In this document: positions 38,387-47,421 of the stretch, piece by piece | Layout: the number at the start of each line of letters is the position of its first letter | Position numbering within the stretch: position 1 is the stretch's first letter | NCBI GenBank assembly: GCA_046327715.1 | Contig: JAXLXY010000008.1 | Span: 1 to 64,000 of the forward strand | Origin: JADJOM01 sp046327715 | Lineage (GTDB): Bacteria > Gemmatimonadota > Gemmatimonadetes > Gemmatimonadales > GWC2-71-9 | Reading direction: 5' to 3' | Length of the DNA stretch: 64,000 bases | Position numbers and translations under genes: made by a program | Notes under the pieces: generated by a model | Database searches by the model: none | The model's input: only the letters and a program-made list of their open reading frames with translations | What the model was told of the DNA's origin: nothing

Positions 38387-40225
38387 ATGATGCAAGTCTT
38401 CCGGAGCATCGCGGGCAAGGTCGCCGCCGGCGTCTTCGCGGTGCTCATGATCATCTTCGTCGTGACCAGCGTCGACTGGAGCCAGGTCACGGGCGGTTCG
38501 CGCACCACCGTCGGCGAGATCGACGGGGTCCGGGTGCCCCTGGCCACCTACCAGCAGATGGTCCAGCGGGAGCTCGAGATCCGGCAGCAGCAGAGTGGCC
38601 GCTCGGCCGGGGCCGAGGAGGTCGAGGAGGCCCGCAATGCCGTCTGGGACCAGCTGATCGCCGACCAGAGCCTGGCCCGGGAATACAAGACGCGGGGCAT
38701 CACGGTCAACGCGGACGAGATCGCCGAGGCCATCCAGAACAACCCGCCCACCGAGCTGCTCAACTCGCCGGAGTTCCAGACCGACGGCCAGTTCGACCTG
38801 CAGAAGTACCAGCGGTGGCTGCAATCCAGCGGCGCGGCCCAGGTGATCCCGCTGCTCGAGGCCCAGTACGGCGACCAGATCCGCCAGGCGAAGCTCCTGC
38901 GCGTGGTCACCGCCGACGTCTACCTCTCCGATCCCGCGCTGTGGCAGGCCTGGCGCGATGCCAACGAGAAGGTCACCATCGAGCTCGCGGCGGTCGTCCC
39001 CCGCACGGTGGTGCCCGATTCCGCGGTGCCCGTCACCGAGGCCGACGCGCGCGCGTATTACGACCAGCACCGCGAGGAGTTCAAGCGGCCCGCCACGGCG
39101 CACCTGAGCTACGTCGAGCTCATCCGCCTGGCCGATGCCAGCGACTCCGCGGCGGCCCGCCAGCGGGCGCTGGACCTCCGCAAGGAGATCCTCGATGGCG
39201 CCCCGTTCGACGAGGTGGCCAAGCGGGAGTCCTCCGACTCGGTCTCGGCGGCCCGGGGCGGGGATCTCGGCGAGTTCGGCAAGGGCGCCATGGACCCGGC
39301 GTTCGAGCGGGCCAGCTTCAGCCTCCCCATCGGCACCGTGTCGGAACCGGTCCTCAGCGCCTTCGGCTACCACCTGATCAAGGTGGAGAAGCGCACCGGC
39401 GGAAAGGTGCAGGCCCGGCACATCCTGATTCCGGTCGAGATCACCGGCGCGCACCGCGACGCCCTCGATGCCCGTGCCGACAGCCTCGAGCTGCTCGCGG
39501 CGGAGAAGCTCGAGCCCTCCGCCCTCGACAGCGCGGCGCATCGCCTCGGGCTGCGGGTCGGGCAGGCCAACCCGCTACAGCAGGGCGGCCGGGTGCAGGT
39601 GGGGGTACAGGTCATCCCGGACGCCGCCGTGTGGGCCTTCCAGGCCAAGCCCGGCGAAACCGGTCGTATCATCGAGGTGTCCTACGCCTACTTCCTGTTC
39701 CGCCTGGACAGCCTGACGCCCGGAGGGGTGCCACCCTTCGAATCGATCAAGGACGCTGCCGCCAGCGCCGCGCGGAACGCGCGGAAGTGGGATGGTGCCC
39801 GGGCCGTGGCCGCGGACCTCGCCAAGCGAATCGGCGAGGGCAGCACCCTCGACCAGGCCGCCACCGCGCTGCGCCTGCCCCACCAGCAGCTCGGCCCGTT
39901 CACCCGCCTGCAGCCGCCGCTGCCCAACCCGCGCCTGGTCGGCGCGGCCTTCGGCATCCCGGAGGGCAAGGTCAGCGGGGTGATCGACACCGACGAGGGC
40001 CTCTACGTCCTGCGGGTCGTCAAGCACGAGGCGGCCGACTCGGCCGAGTTCGTGAAGACGATCGACCAGTACCGGTCGCGGCAGATCCAGCAGGCCCGGC
40101 AGGACCGGGTGCGGAACTACCTGGTCGCCCTCAAGAAGTCCGTGAAGGTGGAGGACAACCGGAGCGCGATCTTCCGCACCGAGGCCCAGGCCGAGGCATC
40201 GAATACGGCCGCGCGGAGCCGCTGA
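38387..40225 (+). CDS. ppiD: PpiD-like periplasmic folding chaperone (SurA_N / parvulin PPIase)
   Basis: A 612-residue single-span membrane protein with a large periplasmic part. A TM segment at about 13-33 (AAGVFAVLMIIFVV) is followed by a SurA-like N-domain (to about 190) and a parvulin PPIase domain (about 225-350, with EEFKRPATAHLSYVELI and GGDLGEFGKGAMDPAFE). A second, degenerate parvulin-like region lies near 420-560. It probably assists folding of exported proteins at the inner membrane. ATG 38387 was chosen over an upstream frame extension that overlaps the promoter. Confidence 0.88.
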   Translation: MMQVFRSIAGKVAAGVFAVLMIIFVVTSVDWSQVTGGSRTTVGEIDGVRVPLATYQQMVQRELEIRQQQSGRSAGAEEVEEARNAVWDQLIADQSLAREYKTRGITVNADEIAEAIQNNPPTELLNSPEFQTDGQFDLQKYQRWLQSSGAAQVIPLLEAQYGDQIRQAKLLRVVTADVYLSDPALWQAWRDANEKVTIELAAVVPRTVVPDSAVPVTEADARAYYDQHREEFKRPATAHLSYVELIRLADASDSAAARQRALDLRKEILDGAPFDEVAKRESSDSVSAARGGDLGEFGKGAMDPAFERASFSLPIGTVSEPVLSAFGYHLIKVEKRTGGKVQARHILIPVEITGAHRDALDARADSLELLAAEKLEPSALDSAAHRLGLRVGQANPLQQGGRVQVGVQVIPDAAVWAFQAKPGETGRIIEVSYAYFLFRLDSLTPGGVPPFESIKDAAASAARNARKWDGARAVAADLAKRIGEGSTLDQAATALRLPHQQLGPFTRLQPPLPNPRLVGAAFGIPEGKVSGVIDTDEGLYVLRVVKHEAADSAEFVKTIDQYRSRQIQQARQDRVRNYLVALKKSVKVEDNRSAIFRTEAQAEASNTAARSR

Positions 40226-40253
40226 AGCCCCCGGCACGACGCCCCCTGGAAAC

Positions 40254-40285
40254 GGAACGCCCTCCGGATGACCGGAGGGCGTTCC
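40254..40285 (+). terminator. Intrinsic terminator after ppiD
   Basis: A perfect 14-bp stem (GGAACGCCCTCCGG at 40254-40267 and its complement at 40272-40285) encloses a 4-nt ATGA loop, followed by TGTTT. The convergent tatA run ends nearby, so it may act on both strands. Confidence 0.8.
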
Positions 40286-40320
40286 TGTTTGCGGCCCCGG
40301 CGCGGCGCGCCGGCGGCGTA

Positions 40321-40575
40321 TCACTGCGACAGGCGCTTCGGCTCGCCGCCCGTGGGCGGGGTGGGGCCGGTACGGCTGTCGATCTGGCGCGAGGTGTTGG
40401 ACGGGGTGTCGTTGCTGCCGGTCACCGCGTCGGAGGCCTCGCTGATGCTGCGCTTGAACTCGCGGATCCCCTTGCCGAACGAGGAGCCGATCTCCGGCAG
40501 CCGCTTGGCCCCGAAGACGAGCAGGACGATCACCAGGATGAGCAGGATCTCGGGGAAGCCCAGGTTGCCGAACAT
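40321..40575 (-). CDS. tatA: Sec-independent translocase subunit TatA/TatE
   Basis: An 84-residue TatA: a short N-terminal membrane helix (PEILLILVIVLLVFG), the FGAKRLPEIGSSFGKGIREFK amphipathic helix with the conserved FG and LPE, and a polar tail. It forms the Tat pore with TatC, which here is encoded 7 kb away as part of the TatC-LptD reading frame. Last gene of the polyprenyl synthase/DUF4321 run. Confidence 0.93.
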   Translation of the reverse strand: MFGNLGFPEILLILVIVLLVFGAKRLPEIGSSFGKGIREFKRSISEASDAVTGSNDTPSNTSRQIDSRTGPTPPTGGEPKRLSQ

Positions 40576-40587
40576 GGCGGACTCCAG

Positions 40588-40860
40588 CTAGAAGAGTGAG
40601 CGGGCGATCAGGTAGGCGACGATAACGCCGAGAATCGCGAGCGGCGTCACGTTCATCGCGAAGGGCCCGAGGGTGAAGCTGAACACCAGGAGGTCGAGCG
40701 ACACGGGGCCCACGCTCGCGCTGGCACTGAAGGTGAAGACCTGCTTGGCCACGCTGTCCGGCATCACGGTCTTCACCAGGGCGTTGAGGAAGCCGCCCAG
40801 CACGAAGCCGGCGACCAGGACGCCGAGGTGGAACATCGGGCGCCGCGGACCGCTGGCCAT
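40588..40860 (-). CDS. DUF4321 family membrane protein
   Basis: A 90-residue protein with two hydrophobic segments (VLVAGFVLGGFLNALV and the C-terminal ILGVIVAYLIARSLF) joined by an amphipathic part ending FTLGPFAMNVTPLA, the pattern of DUF4321. Function unknown. Its start overlaps the polyprenyl synthase stop by one base and it precedes tatA by 12 nt. Confidence 0.75.
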   Translation of the reverse strand: MASGPRRPMFHLGVLVAGFVLGGFLNALVKTVMPDSVAKQVFTFSASASVGPVSLDLLVFSFTLGPFAMNVTPLAILGVIVAYLIARSLF

Positions 40861-41849
40861 CAGCGCCGCCGGTCCAGCACGTAGGTGATGCTGTCGCGCA
40901 GGGTGTCGCGCGCGCTGCTGGCCGGCAGGGCGTCGAGCATCTGGTCGGCCTGCTCCGCCAGGCGGTGCGCCCGCCCACGGGCGTACTCCAGCCCGCCGGC
41001 CTCCGCCACCAGCGCGATCACGCGGGCGATCAGCGGATCGTCCGGCTCCGAGGTGGCCATCAGGGCCTGGACCTCGCGGCGCCCGGCCGGGGTGAGGCGG
41101 TCGAGGGCGTAGATGAGCGGCAGCGTCACCTTGTGCTCGCGGAGGTCATTGCCGGACGGCTTCCCCGTGACCGCCTCCTCCTCGGTGTAGTCGAGCAGGT
41201 CGTCCACGATCTGGAAGGCCATGCCGAGGTAGTCGCCGAAGTGGCGCAGCGCGTCGCGTTCCGCGGGCCCGGCCCGGAGCGCGCCGACCTCGCACGCACC
41301 GGAGAGCAGCGAGGCGGTCTTGGCCCGGATGAGCAGGTCGTACTCGGCCTCGGAGAAGGCCAGCGGCTCGAGCGCCATCAGCTGGCGCATCTCGCCCACG
41401 GTCATCTCGTTGGTCACCCGGGAGATCACCCGGAGCGGCTCGAGGTCGCCGAGGCGGGTGAGCTCCACCACCGCGCGGGAGTAGAGGTAGTCGCCCATGA
41501 TCACCGACACCTGGTGGCTGAACAGGGCGTTGATCGTCGGCATGCCGCGGCGGAGGACGGAGTGGTCCACCGAGTCGTCGTGCACCAGGGTGGCCAGGTG
41601 GATCAGCTCGATGACCGCGCCGAGGGTCTCCGCCCGGTCATCACGGGCGCCCGAGGCCTCCTGGGCGAGGAGCAGCAGCGTGGGCCGGAACATCTTCCCC
41701 TGCATCTGCAGCAGGTGGCCGTTCACCTCGGCGATGAGCCCGAAGTCGCTCTCGATGATCCGCCGCAGCTCGCGCTGGACGCCCTCGAGGCGGGACTTGA
41801 GGGTCGCCTGCAGCGCGGCGAGGGTGATCCCCGCGGCCCGGGAGGTCAC
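40860..41849 (-). CDS. Polyprenyl diphosphate synthase (trans-isoprenyl type)
   Basis: A 329-residue all-helical prenyltransferase that condenses isopentenyl diphosphate onto allylic diphosphates to give a long-chain product for quinones or lipid carriers. The first Asp-rich motif is HDDSVD (FARM region) near residue 89, the second DDLLDY near 218; KTASLLSGACEVG is also typical. GTG 41849 overlaps the TPR gene stop as GTGA. Chain length cannot be read with confidence; octaprenyl-type is the family expectation. Confidence 0.93.
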   Translation of the reverse strand: MTSRAAGITLAALQATLKSRLEGVQRELRRIIESDFGLIAEVNGHLLQMQGKMFRPTLLLLAQEASGARDDRAETLGAVIELIHLATLVHDDSVDHSVLRRGMPTINALFSHQVSVIMGDYLYSRAVVELTRLGDLEPLRVISRVTNEMTVGEMRQLMALEPLAFSEAEYDLLIRAKTASLLSGACEVGALRAGPAERDALRHFGDYLGMAFQIVDDLLDYTEEEAVTGKPSGNDLREHKVTLPLIYALDRLTPAGRREVQALMATSEPDDPLIARVIALVAEAGGLEYARGRAHRLAEQADQMLDALPASSARDTLRDSITYVLDRRR

Positions 41850-44395
41850 TGGCCCCGCCCCGCGCTGAGCTTGGCCATGCGCCCGCTCGCATCCATGAAG
41901 CCGATGTCCACGGCCATGACCCGCTCGTACGTGGTGATCGCCGGGTCGTGCTTCTGCTGCGCCTCGAGGGAGCGGGCCAGCCAGTAGATCAGGCCGATCT
42001 GCTCGTCGTCGGTCGCGCCCAGGCTCTCCACCGCGCGCTTGAGGATCGCCTCGGCGATCGCGAACTGCCCCTTTTCGTAGAAGGCCGTGCCGAGCGCCTC
42101 CGAGGTCTTGAGCCGCCCCTCGGGCGAACGCAGCGCCTTCTGGAACTCCGCGATGGCCTCGTCCAGCAGCCCCATTTCCTTGAAGGCCACCCCCAGGTCG
42201 TAGTGCGCCTGGTAGTCCTCGGCGTCGATGTTCTCGTCGATGCCGCGCTTGAAGGCCTGCAGCATGTCCTGGAAGTCCTTCTGCTCGTCCCCGGTCGGCT
42301 CCTCGTCCTCGACCCGCATCCGCGAGTCCTTCACCCGGTCGTCGTCCATGACGAGGGCGCCGAGGTCGATGAAGTCCCCGCCCGCCCCGACCGGCTCGGG
42401 CTCCTTCGGGGGCGCCGCCGGTCGCGGTGCCGCGACGGACTTGCGCGACTTGCGCCCCGCCGGGGGCGGCGGGGGCGGCTCGAACGCGGCATCGAGCGCC
42501 TCGTCGAGTTCCTCAGCGGCCGCCGCGGCCGGGGTGGCTGGCGGCGAGTCGGGCGGCGGGATCGGCGGAAGCGACTCCTCCACGGGAGAGAGCGCATCGA
42601 GCGCCGCCAGGGCGCGCTGGTTGCCAGGATCGTGCTCCGACACCCGGCGGTACACGGCGAGCGCCTTGTCGAGGGCGCCGACCCGGAGCAGCGCGTCGGC
42701 CAGCTCGACGTAGGCATCGATCAGGCGCGAGCGCTCCCCGCTGTGGAAGGCGATCTCGACCCGCTTCTGGTGATACCGCACCCCGTTGGGGTCGAGGCGG
42801 ATGAGCTCGAGCACCAGGTCCGCGGCACGGCCCCAGTCCTCCCGCCCTTCGTAGCCGGCCAGCGCGAGCTCCAGTTCCTCCTGCCCGCGCAGGGTCTCCC
42901 CGGCGGCCAGCAGCGCCTCGCCCAGCACCCGGTGCGCCTCGGGATCGTCCGGATCCTCGAGCACCCGGTCTTCCAGGTCCGCGATGGACGGCAGCTCCGG
43001 CTCGGAGGCGTCGAGGAAGGTGACGACCTCCTCCTCGGCCGCGCCCTCGGGCTCGACCTCCGCCTCACCGCTCCCGGGCTCGAGCAGATCCATGCCGGAG
43101 AGCGTGACCCCGGCGGCGGAGGGCGACGGCTCGATCTCGCCATCGCCGAGGCCGAGGCCCATGTCGTCCGCCAGCTCCGCCTCGAGATCCAGCGGGTCCG
43201 GCACCAGGAAGCTGTCGGTGTGGATCGGGGTGACCGCGACCTCTTCCGCGGCCGGCTCGCTGGCCCGCTCCAGCTGCAGGCCCTCGAGCGACACGTTGAG
43301 TTCGAGCCCATCCCCGCCGGCGCGGTCCACCTCGAGGCCGTCGAGCGGCTGGACCTGCACCTGGTCCAGGCCCTCGACCTCGGTCGGCTCGAAGCCCAGG
43401 GCCTTGGCCACTTCGCCCTGCGCCGTCGCCTCGAGCATCGCCTCATCGCTGATCTTCTGGACGCTCTCGAGTTCGAGCGGCGTCTGCACGAGGCTCGACG
43501 TCTCGATGGCGAGCGGTTCCGGGCTGACCAGCGGTTGTGCCGAGGCCGCGGCGGCTTCCGCCACGTCGCCGACGTCGATCAGCGGCAGCCCGGCCGGCGG
43601 CCGGGACTGGACCGTGGGCCGGACGTTGACCGCGCGGGTCTTCCGGGACGGCGGCCCCGCGGGCTTGGGCGGCGCCGGGGCAGCCTGTTCACCCGCCCCC
43701 ACGTCCAGAAAGACCAGGTCGCCGGAGCGTGGCCTGGGCCCGGTGGGCTTGGCCGGCTCCGCCGGGGTCGCGGGGGCCGCCCCCTCCTCGGCGTCGATCG
43801 CCTGCAGCCGCATCAGCGTCTTGCGGGCCCCGATCGTATCGCCCCGCGCCTCGAGGTCACTCGCCAGCTTCTCCAGCTGCTCCCGGGCCTCGGCATTGCG
43901 CGAGGAGGCCCGGAGCAGCTCGGAGAGCATGAGCCGGATTTCCTTGTTGGCCGGGAACTGGTCGGCGAAGTCCTTCACCGCCTTGAACGCCTCGTCGAGC
44001 TGGCTCAGGGCGTTCATCCGCTCGAGGTACTCGAGCAGGTTCTTCTTGGCCTCGATGACGACGTTCTTGCGGGCGTGCAGCTGGGCGAGCTTGAGGTAGG
44101 TCTGGATCCGCCCGGGGTTCACCCGGAGGATCTTCCCGCACAGCGCGATGGCGTTGTTGTAGAACCCCTGCTCGCCGTAGAGGTCCGCGGCCCGCTCGTA
44201 GGCCTGCACCGCGGCGCCGGGCTCGTTGGCCTTGAGGTACAGGTCACCGACGCGGTTGTAGACCGACAGATCCGGGACGGGATCGTTGCCGGCCTCGAAC
44301 TCGCGGATCGCCTGGAGGTAGACCTCGATGGCCCGCCGCCATTCTTCCTTCTGTTCGTACTTTCTGGCGGTCTCTTTCAGCTTCTCGAAGTTCAT
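41846..44395 (-). CDS. Second large TPR protein
   Basis: An 849-residue cytosolic protein. The N-terminus (to about 210) is TPR-rich (EWRRAIEVYLQAIREFEAG, NEPGAAVQAYERAADLYGEQ, FYNNAIALCGKILRVNPGR). An acidic low-complexity middle follows, then further TPRs near 490-590 and 700-830 (HYDLGVAFKEMGLLDEAIAEFQKAL). Its layout mirrors the TPR protein at 36044-38221. It heads the polyprenyl synthase-DUF4321-tatA run; function unknown, likely a protein-interaction scaffold. Confidence 0.87.
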   Translation of the reverse strand: MNFEKLKETARKYEQKEEWRRAIEVYLQAIREFEAGNDPVPDLSVYNRVGDLYLKANEPGAAVQAYERAADLYGEQGFYNNAIALCGKILRVNPGRIQTYLKLAQLHARKNVVIEAKKNLLEYLERMNALSQLDEAFKAVKDFADQFPANKEIRLMLSELLRASSRNAEAREQLEKLASDLEARGDTIGARKTLMRLQAIDAEEGAAPATPAEPAKPTGPRPRSGDLVFLDVGAGEQAAPAPPKPAGPPSRKTRAVNVRPTVQSRPPAGLPLIDVGDVAEAAAASAQPLVSPEPLAIETSSLVQTPLELESVQKISDEAMLEATAQGEVAKALGFEPTEVEGLDQVQVQPLDGLEVDRAGGDGLELNVSLEGLQLERASEPAAEEVAVTPIHTDSFLVPDPLDLEAELADDMGLGLGDGEIEPSPSAAGVTLSGMDLLEPGSGEAEVEPEGAAEEEVVTFLDASEPELPSIADLEDRVLEDPDDPEAHRVLGEALLAAGETLRGQEELELALAGYEGREDWGRAADLVLELIRLDPNGVRYHQKRVEIAFHSGERSRLIDAYVELADALLRVGALDKALAVYRRVSEHDPGNQRALAALDALSPVEESLPPIPPPDSPPATPAAAAAEELDEALDAAFEPPPPPPAGRKSRKSVAAPRPAAPPKEPEPVGAGGDFIDLGALVMDDDRVKDSRMRVEDEEPTGDEQKDFQDMLQAFKRGIDENIDAEDYQAHYDLGVAFKEMGLLDEAIAEFQKALRSPEGRLKTSEALGTAFYEKGQFAIAEAILKRAVESLGATDDEQIGLIYWLARSLEAQQKHDPAITTYERVMAVDIGFMDASGRMAKLSAGRGQ

Positions 44396-44468
44396 CCAGC
44401 GGGGGGGGTAGGAGGGTGGAGACCCATGCTATACCGGCACTTATGAAGATACCGGGCTCCGCGAGGGA

Positions 44469-46001
44469 TTAGCAAGCCAAACCCGGAGCCGGATCGACCG
44501 CCCCCCCCGCCACCAGGCTGGCCAGCCGGATCAGGTCCGGCGAGGGCGGGCGGTCCTGGTCGAGCCCTGCCACCCCGTCGGCCGGGGAGCGCACCCGATG
44601 GTAGAGGGCCTCGACCCCCTTCCCCGGGCGGAGGGGGCGGAGCAGGTCCAGCCCCTGCGCCCCGCAGAGCAGCTCTGCGGCCACCACCTTCTGGGCATTC
44701 CCCAGGATCCGCCGGGTCTTGAGGGCGGCGGCCATGCCCATGGGCACGAAGTCCTCCTGGTTGGCATCGGTCGGGATGGAGCCGATGCTCGCGGGCATGG
44801 CCAAGGACCGGGATTCGGCCACCAGGGAGGCGGCGGTGATCTGGACCATCATGAACCCCGAGGAGAGGCCGGGGTCCCGGGTCAGGAAGGCGGGCAGACC
44901 CTGGGAGAGGTCGGGGTTCACCAGCCGCTCCACCCGTCGCTCCGCAATTGCCTGCAGGGTGGTCAGCGCCACCGCCAGGAAGTCCAGCGCCTGGGCCACC
45001 GGTTGGCCATGGAAGTTGCCCCCGGAGAGGACATCGCCGTTCTCGAAGACCAGCGGGTTGTCGGTCGAGGCGTTGAGCTCGACCAGCGCCGTCTCCCGGG
45101 CGAAGCGCACCGCGTCCGCCACCGCGCCCAGCACCTGCGGCGTGCAGCGGAGGCTGTAGGCGTCCTGGACCCGGTCGTCGTTGTCCCGGTGCGACTCCCG
45201 GATCTCGCTCTCCTCGAGCAGCGACCGCATGAGGGCGGCGGTGCGCACCTGGCCCTGGTGCGGCCGCGCGGCATGGATGCGGGGGTCGAGCGGCGTCGGG
45301 GTACCCCGCAGCGCCTCGAGACTCATGGCCGCGGCGCCCACGGCGGTCCGCCAGAGCACCTCCGCATCGTGGACCAGCAGCGACAGCAGCGCCGTCTGGG
45401 CCTGGGTGCCGTTGATGAAGCTGATCCCCTCCTTCGGGGCGAAGCGGAAGGGCGTGAGCCGGGCCCCCGCGAGCGCCCCGGCCGCGCCCGCCGGGCCGGA
45501 CGGCGTGAGCACCTCCCCCTCGCCGATGAGCGCCATCGCAATGTGTGAGAGCGGGGCGAGGTCGCCGCTGGCCCCGACGCTGCCCTGCTCCGGCACGAGG
45601 GGGATGATGCCCGCGTTGAAGAGCGCCACCAGCGCCTCGACCAGCGCCGGCCGCACCCCGCTGGTCGGCCGGAGCAGGACGTTGGCCCGCAGCAGCATGG
45701 CGGCCCGGACCACGTCCGGCGGGAGCGGGTCCCCGACCCCGGCGGCGTGGCTGCGGATCAGGTTGATCTGCAGCTGGTCGAGCTGGTCGGCGGGCACCCG
45801 CACGTTCGCGAGCTTGCCGAACCCCGTGTTGATCCCGTAGATGGCACCCCCGCGCGCGATGGCGTGCTCCACCAGGGTGCGGCTCCGCGCCAGCCGCGCG
45901 TGCGCGGCCGGGTCGAGGGCGAGCGTGGCGCGCGGGTCGCGCGCCACACGGACGACGTCGGCGAGGGCGAGCGACTGCCCGGTCAAGGTGAGGGAGGACA
46001 T
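44469..46001 (-). CDS. hutH: Histidine ammonia-lyase
   Basis: A 510-residue MIO-cofactor lyase that deaminates histidine to urocanate. The MIO triad Ala-Ser-Gly is in GSVGASGDLAPL. RSHAAGVG and ANQEDFVPMG (with the Gln-Glu typical of HutH rather than the Gln-Asp of PAL/TAL) favour histidine as substrate. No other hut gene is in view, so a tyrosine or phenylalanine lyase is a minor alternative. A TAGGTT hexamer lies 7 nt before ATG 46001, without a Shine-Dalgarno sequence. Confidence 0.88.
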   Translation of the reverse strand: MSSLTLTGQSLALADVVRVARDPRATLALDPAAHARLARSRTLVEHAIARGGAIYGINTGFGKLANVRVPADQLDQLQINLIRSHAAGVGDPLPPDVVRAAMLLRANVLLRPTSGVRPALVEALVALFNAGIIPLVPEQGSVGASGDLAPLSHIAMALIGEGEVLTPSGPAGAAGALAGARLTPFRFAPKEGISFINGTQAQTALLSLLVHDAEVLWRTAVGAAAMSLEALRGTPTPLDPRIHAARPHQGQVRTAALMRSLLEESEIRESHRDNDDRVQDAYSLRCTPQVLGAVADAVRFARETALVELNASTDNPLVFENGDVLSGGNFHGQPVAQALDFLAVALTTLQAIAERRVERLVNPDLSQGLPAFLTRDPGLSSGFMMVQITAASLVAESRSLAMPASIGSIPTDANQEDFVPMGMAAALKTRRILGNAQKVVAAELLCGAQGLDLLRPLRPGKGVEALYHRVRSPADGVAGLDQDRPPSPDLIRLASLVAGGAVDPAPGLAC

Positions 46002-46059
46002 GGGGCGGAACCTAATCCCGGAACGGGCCGTCACAACCGTCTCCGGGGCCGGCACGCGA

Positions 46060-46091
46060 CGAGGGGGGCGCGGCCGGCCGCGCCCCCCTCG
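46060..46091. terminator. Perfect 32-bp palindrome after the FnIII lipoprotein gene
   Basis: CGAGGGGGGCGCGGCC is followed immediately by its exact reverse complement. The palindrome lies about 20 bp past the lipoprotein stop codon, a likely factor-independent or Rho-assisted terminator hairpin, with no U-tract. Confidence 0.65.
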
Positions 46092-46109
46092 CCCCGCTGC
46101 CCTTCCCCG

Positions 46110-47249
46110 TCAGCGGGCGGCGAGCGATTGCGCCCGGATCAGCTCCGGATTGCCGAAATCGGTCTGGAAGGCCCAGTCGAGGATCAGGTAGTTCTGCCCG
46201 ACGTGGGTCACTCGCACCGCCCCGTACCGGTTGAAGCCATCGCCGCCGTCGGTCTCGAAGACGTAGCCCCACCCGGGCAGCGCCTCGAGCCCACCCCTGC
46301 CGTAGACCACGTCCGGCGCGAAGTCGATGCTGGTCAGGTCGGCCACCGGCGCACTCCCGTAGAGGTCCACCCCGGTCCCGGCCCGCACCGGCGTCAGGAA
46401 GAGTGCCCCCGCAGTGTCCCGCTCGACCGAGAAGTCATTCAGGCCCGACGAACCGCTCTGCACGATTCCCAGCTCGGCGGGGTCCGCCTCGCCGTCGCCG
46501 TCGAGGTCCCGCCAGAAGCGGAACCCGCTGCCCGCGTCCTGAGCCTGCCGGGCGTAGACCACGATGTTGCGCGCGTCCGGGCGCGGGGTATCGGCCTTGA
46601 GCGGCGACCAGAGGCTCTCCCACCCCTCCTGGCTCACGGCCGACACGGCGAAGCAGCGCGAGACACCGTTGGTCATCGCCCCGGCCACGAACTCGGGGGC
46701 AATCGTGCTCCCCTCGAGGCTCCAGGTGGTGCCACAGAGGTCCTGGTCCAGATCGTAGGTGGCGCTGTAGACCCGGTAGGTCTTGAACCGGGTCGGGTTG
46801 TTCAGGTACGCGTTGTCACTCCAGTCGAGGGCCACCGCAGCGTCGAGCGTGGTGCTGTTGAGCGTGGCCGGCCGTTCCAGCGCCAGGCGCTCGTCCACGG
46901 TCACGACGTTGCCCGGGCTGGTCTCGACCCCGTCGACGTCCTCCGCGGTCACGTAATACTGCAGGTGCGGCAGCCCTTCATCGTGGAAGGAGTTCGAGGT
47001 GGTGGTGGCCCGCAGTCGGTACGACTCAGTGGTGGAGCCGCGGGAATAGACGTGCCAGCTGGCCAGGTTGGGATCGTTGTCGAAGTCCCACTGCAGCAGG
47101 ACGCCGGTCGGGGCCCCGGGGGTGCCGCTCGGCTCGACGGTGTAGATCAGGTTGGTCGGGGGGGACACGAGGCCACCGCCACCACCGACGACCTGGGTTT
47201 CATTGCAGGCAGCGAGCAGGGTCAGGGCAGCCAGCCAGGCGCGACGCAT
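46110..47249 (-). CDS. Fibronectin type III-like lipoprotein of unknown function
   Basis: A 379-residue secreted lipoprotein: the signal peptide ends in LTLLAAC with Cys near residue 15. Two FnIII-like beta domains follow (the first near 30-115 with GVLLQWDFDNDPNLASWHVYSR, the second near 120-210). The C-terminal part contains a calcium-loop-like WRDLDGDGEADPAE near 240. Two cysteines (C in DLCGT and SRCFAV) could pair. It is probably surface-exposed and binding; no catalytic motif seen. The spacing CTGGAG before ATG supports the start. Confidence 0.75.
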   Translation of the reverse strand: MRRAWLAALTLLAACNETQVVGGGGGLVSPPTNLIYTVEPSGTPGAPTGVLLQWDFDNDPNLASWHVYSRGSTTESYRLRATTTSNSFHDEGLPHLQYYVTAEDVDGVETSPGNVVTVDERLALERPATLNSTTLDAAVALDWSDNAYLNNPTRFKTYRVYSATYDLDQDLCGTTWSLEGSTIAPEFVAGAMTNGVSRCFAVSAVSQEGWESLWSPLKADTPRPDARNIVVYARQAQDAGSGFRFWRDLDGDGEADPAELGIVQSGSSGLNDFSVERDTAGALFLTPVRAGTGVDLYGSAPVADLTSIDFAPDVVYGRGGLEALPGWGYVFETDGGDGFNRYGAVRVTHVGQNYLILDWAFQTDFGNPELIRAQSLAAR

Positions 47250-47382
47250 TCGAGGCTCCAGTTGGGGATCGCGCCCCCGATATGCAGGCTGGATGCCATC
47301 GAATATCCCGAATGCATCACCTTGGAGGACAACGACTTACAAAACCATGCCTGGACGAGTGTCCGTCGGCGCGGACGCTCGG

Positions 47383-47405
47383 CGGCGCCGGAGTGACCGG
47401 CGCCG
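47383..47405. terminator. Hairpin downstream of tatC-lptD
   Basis: A 9-bp perfect stem CGGCGCCGG (47383-47391) with a 5-nt loop pairs with 47397-47405, 17 bp past the tatC-lptD stop. Longer flanking complementarity (GAGTGTCCG/CGGACACTC) could extend the structure. Probable operon terminator. Confidence 0.55.
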
Positions 47406-47421
47406 CGGACACTCCGGACCC

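Noticed and set aside
44469..46001. Tyrosine or phenylalanine ammonia-lyase linked to the tyrosine operon
   Set aside because: The ANQED motif and overall sequence favour histidine; it is 18 kb from the tyrosine operon with its own start signals.
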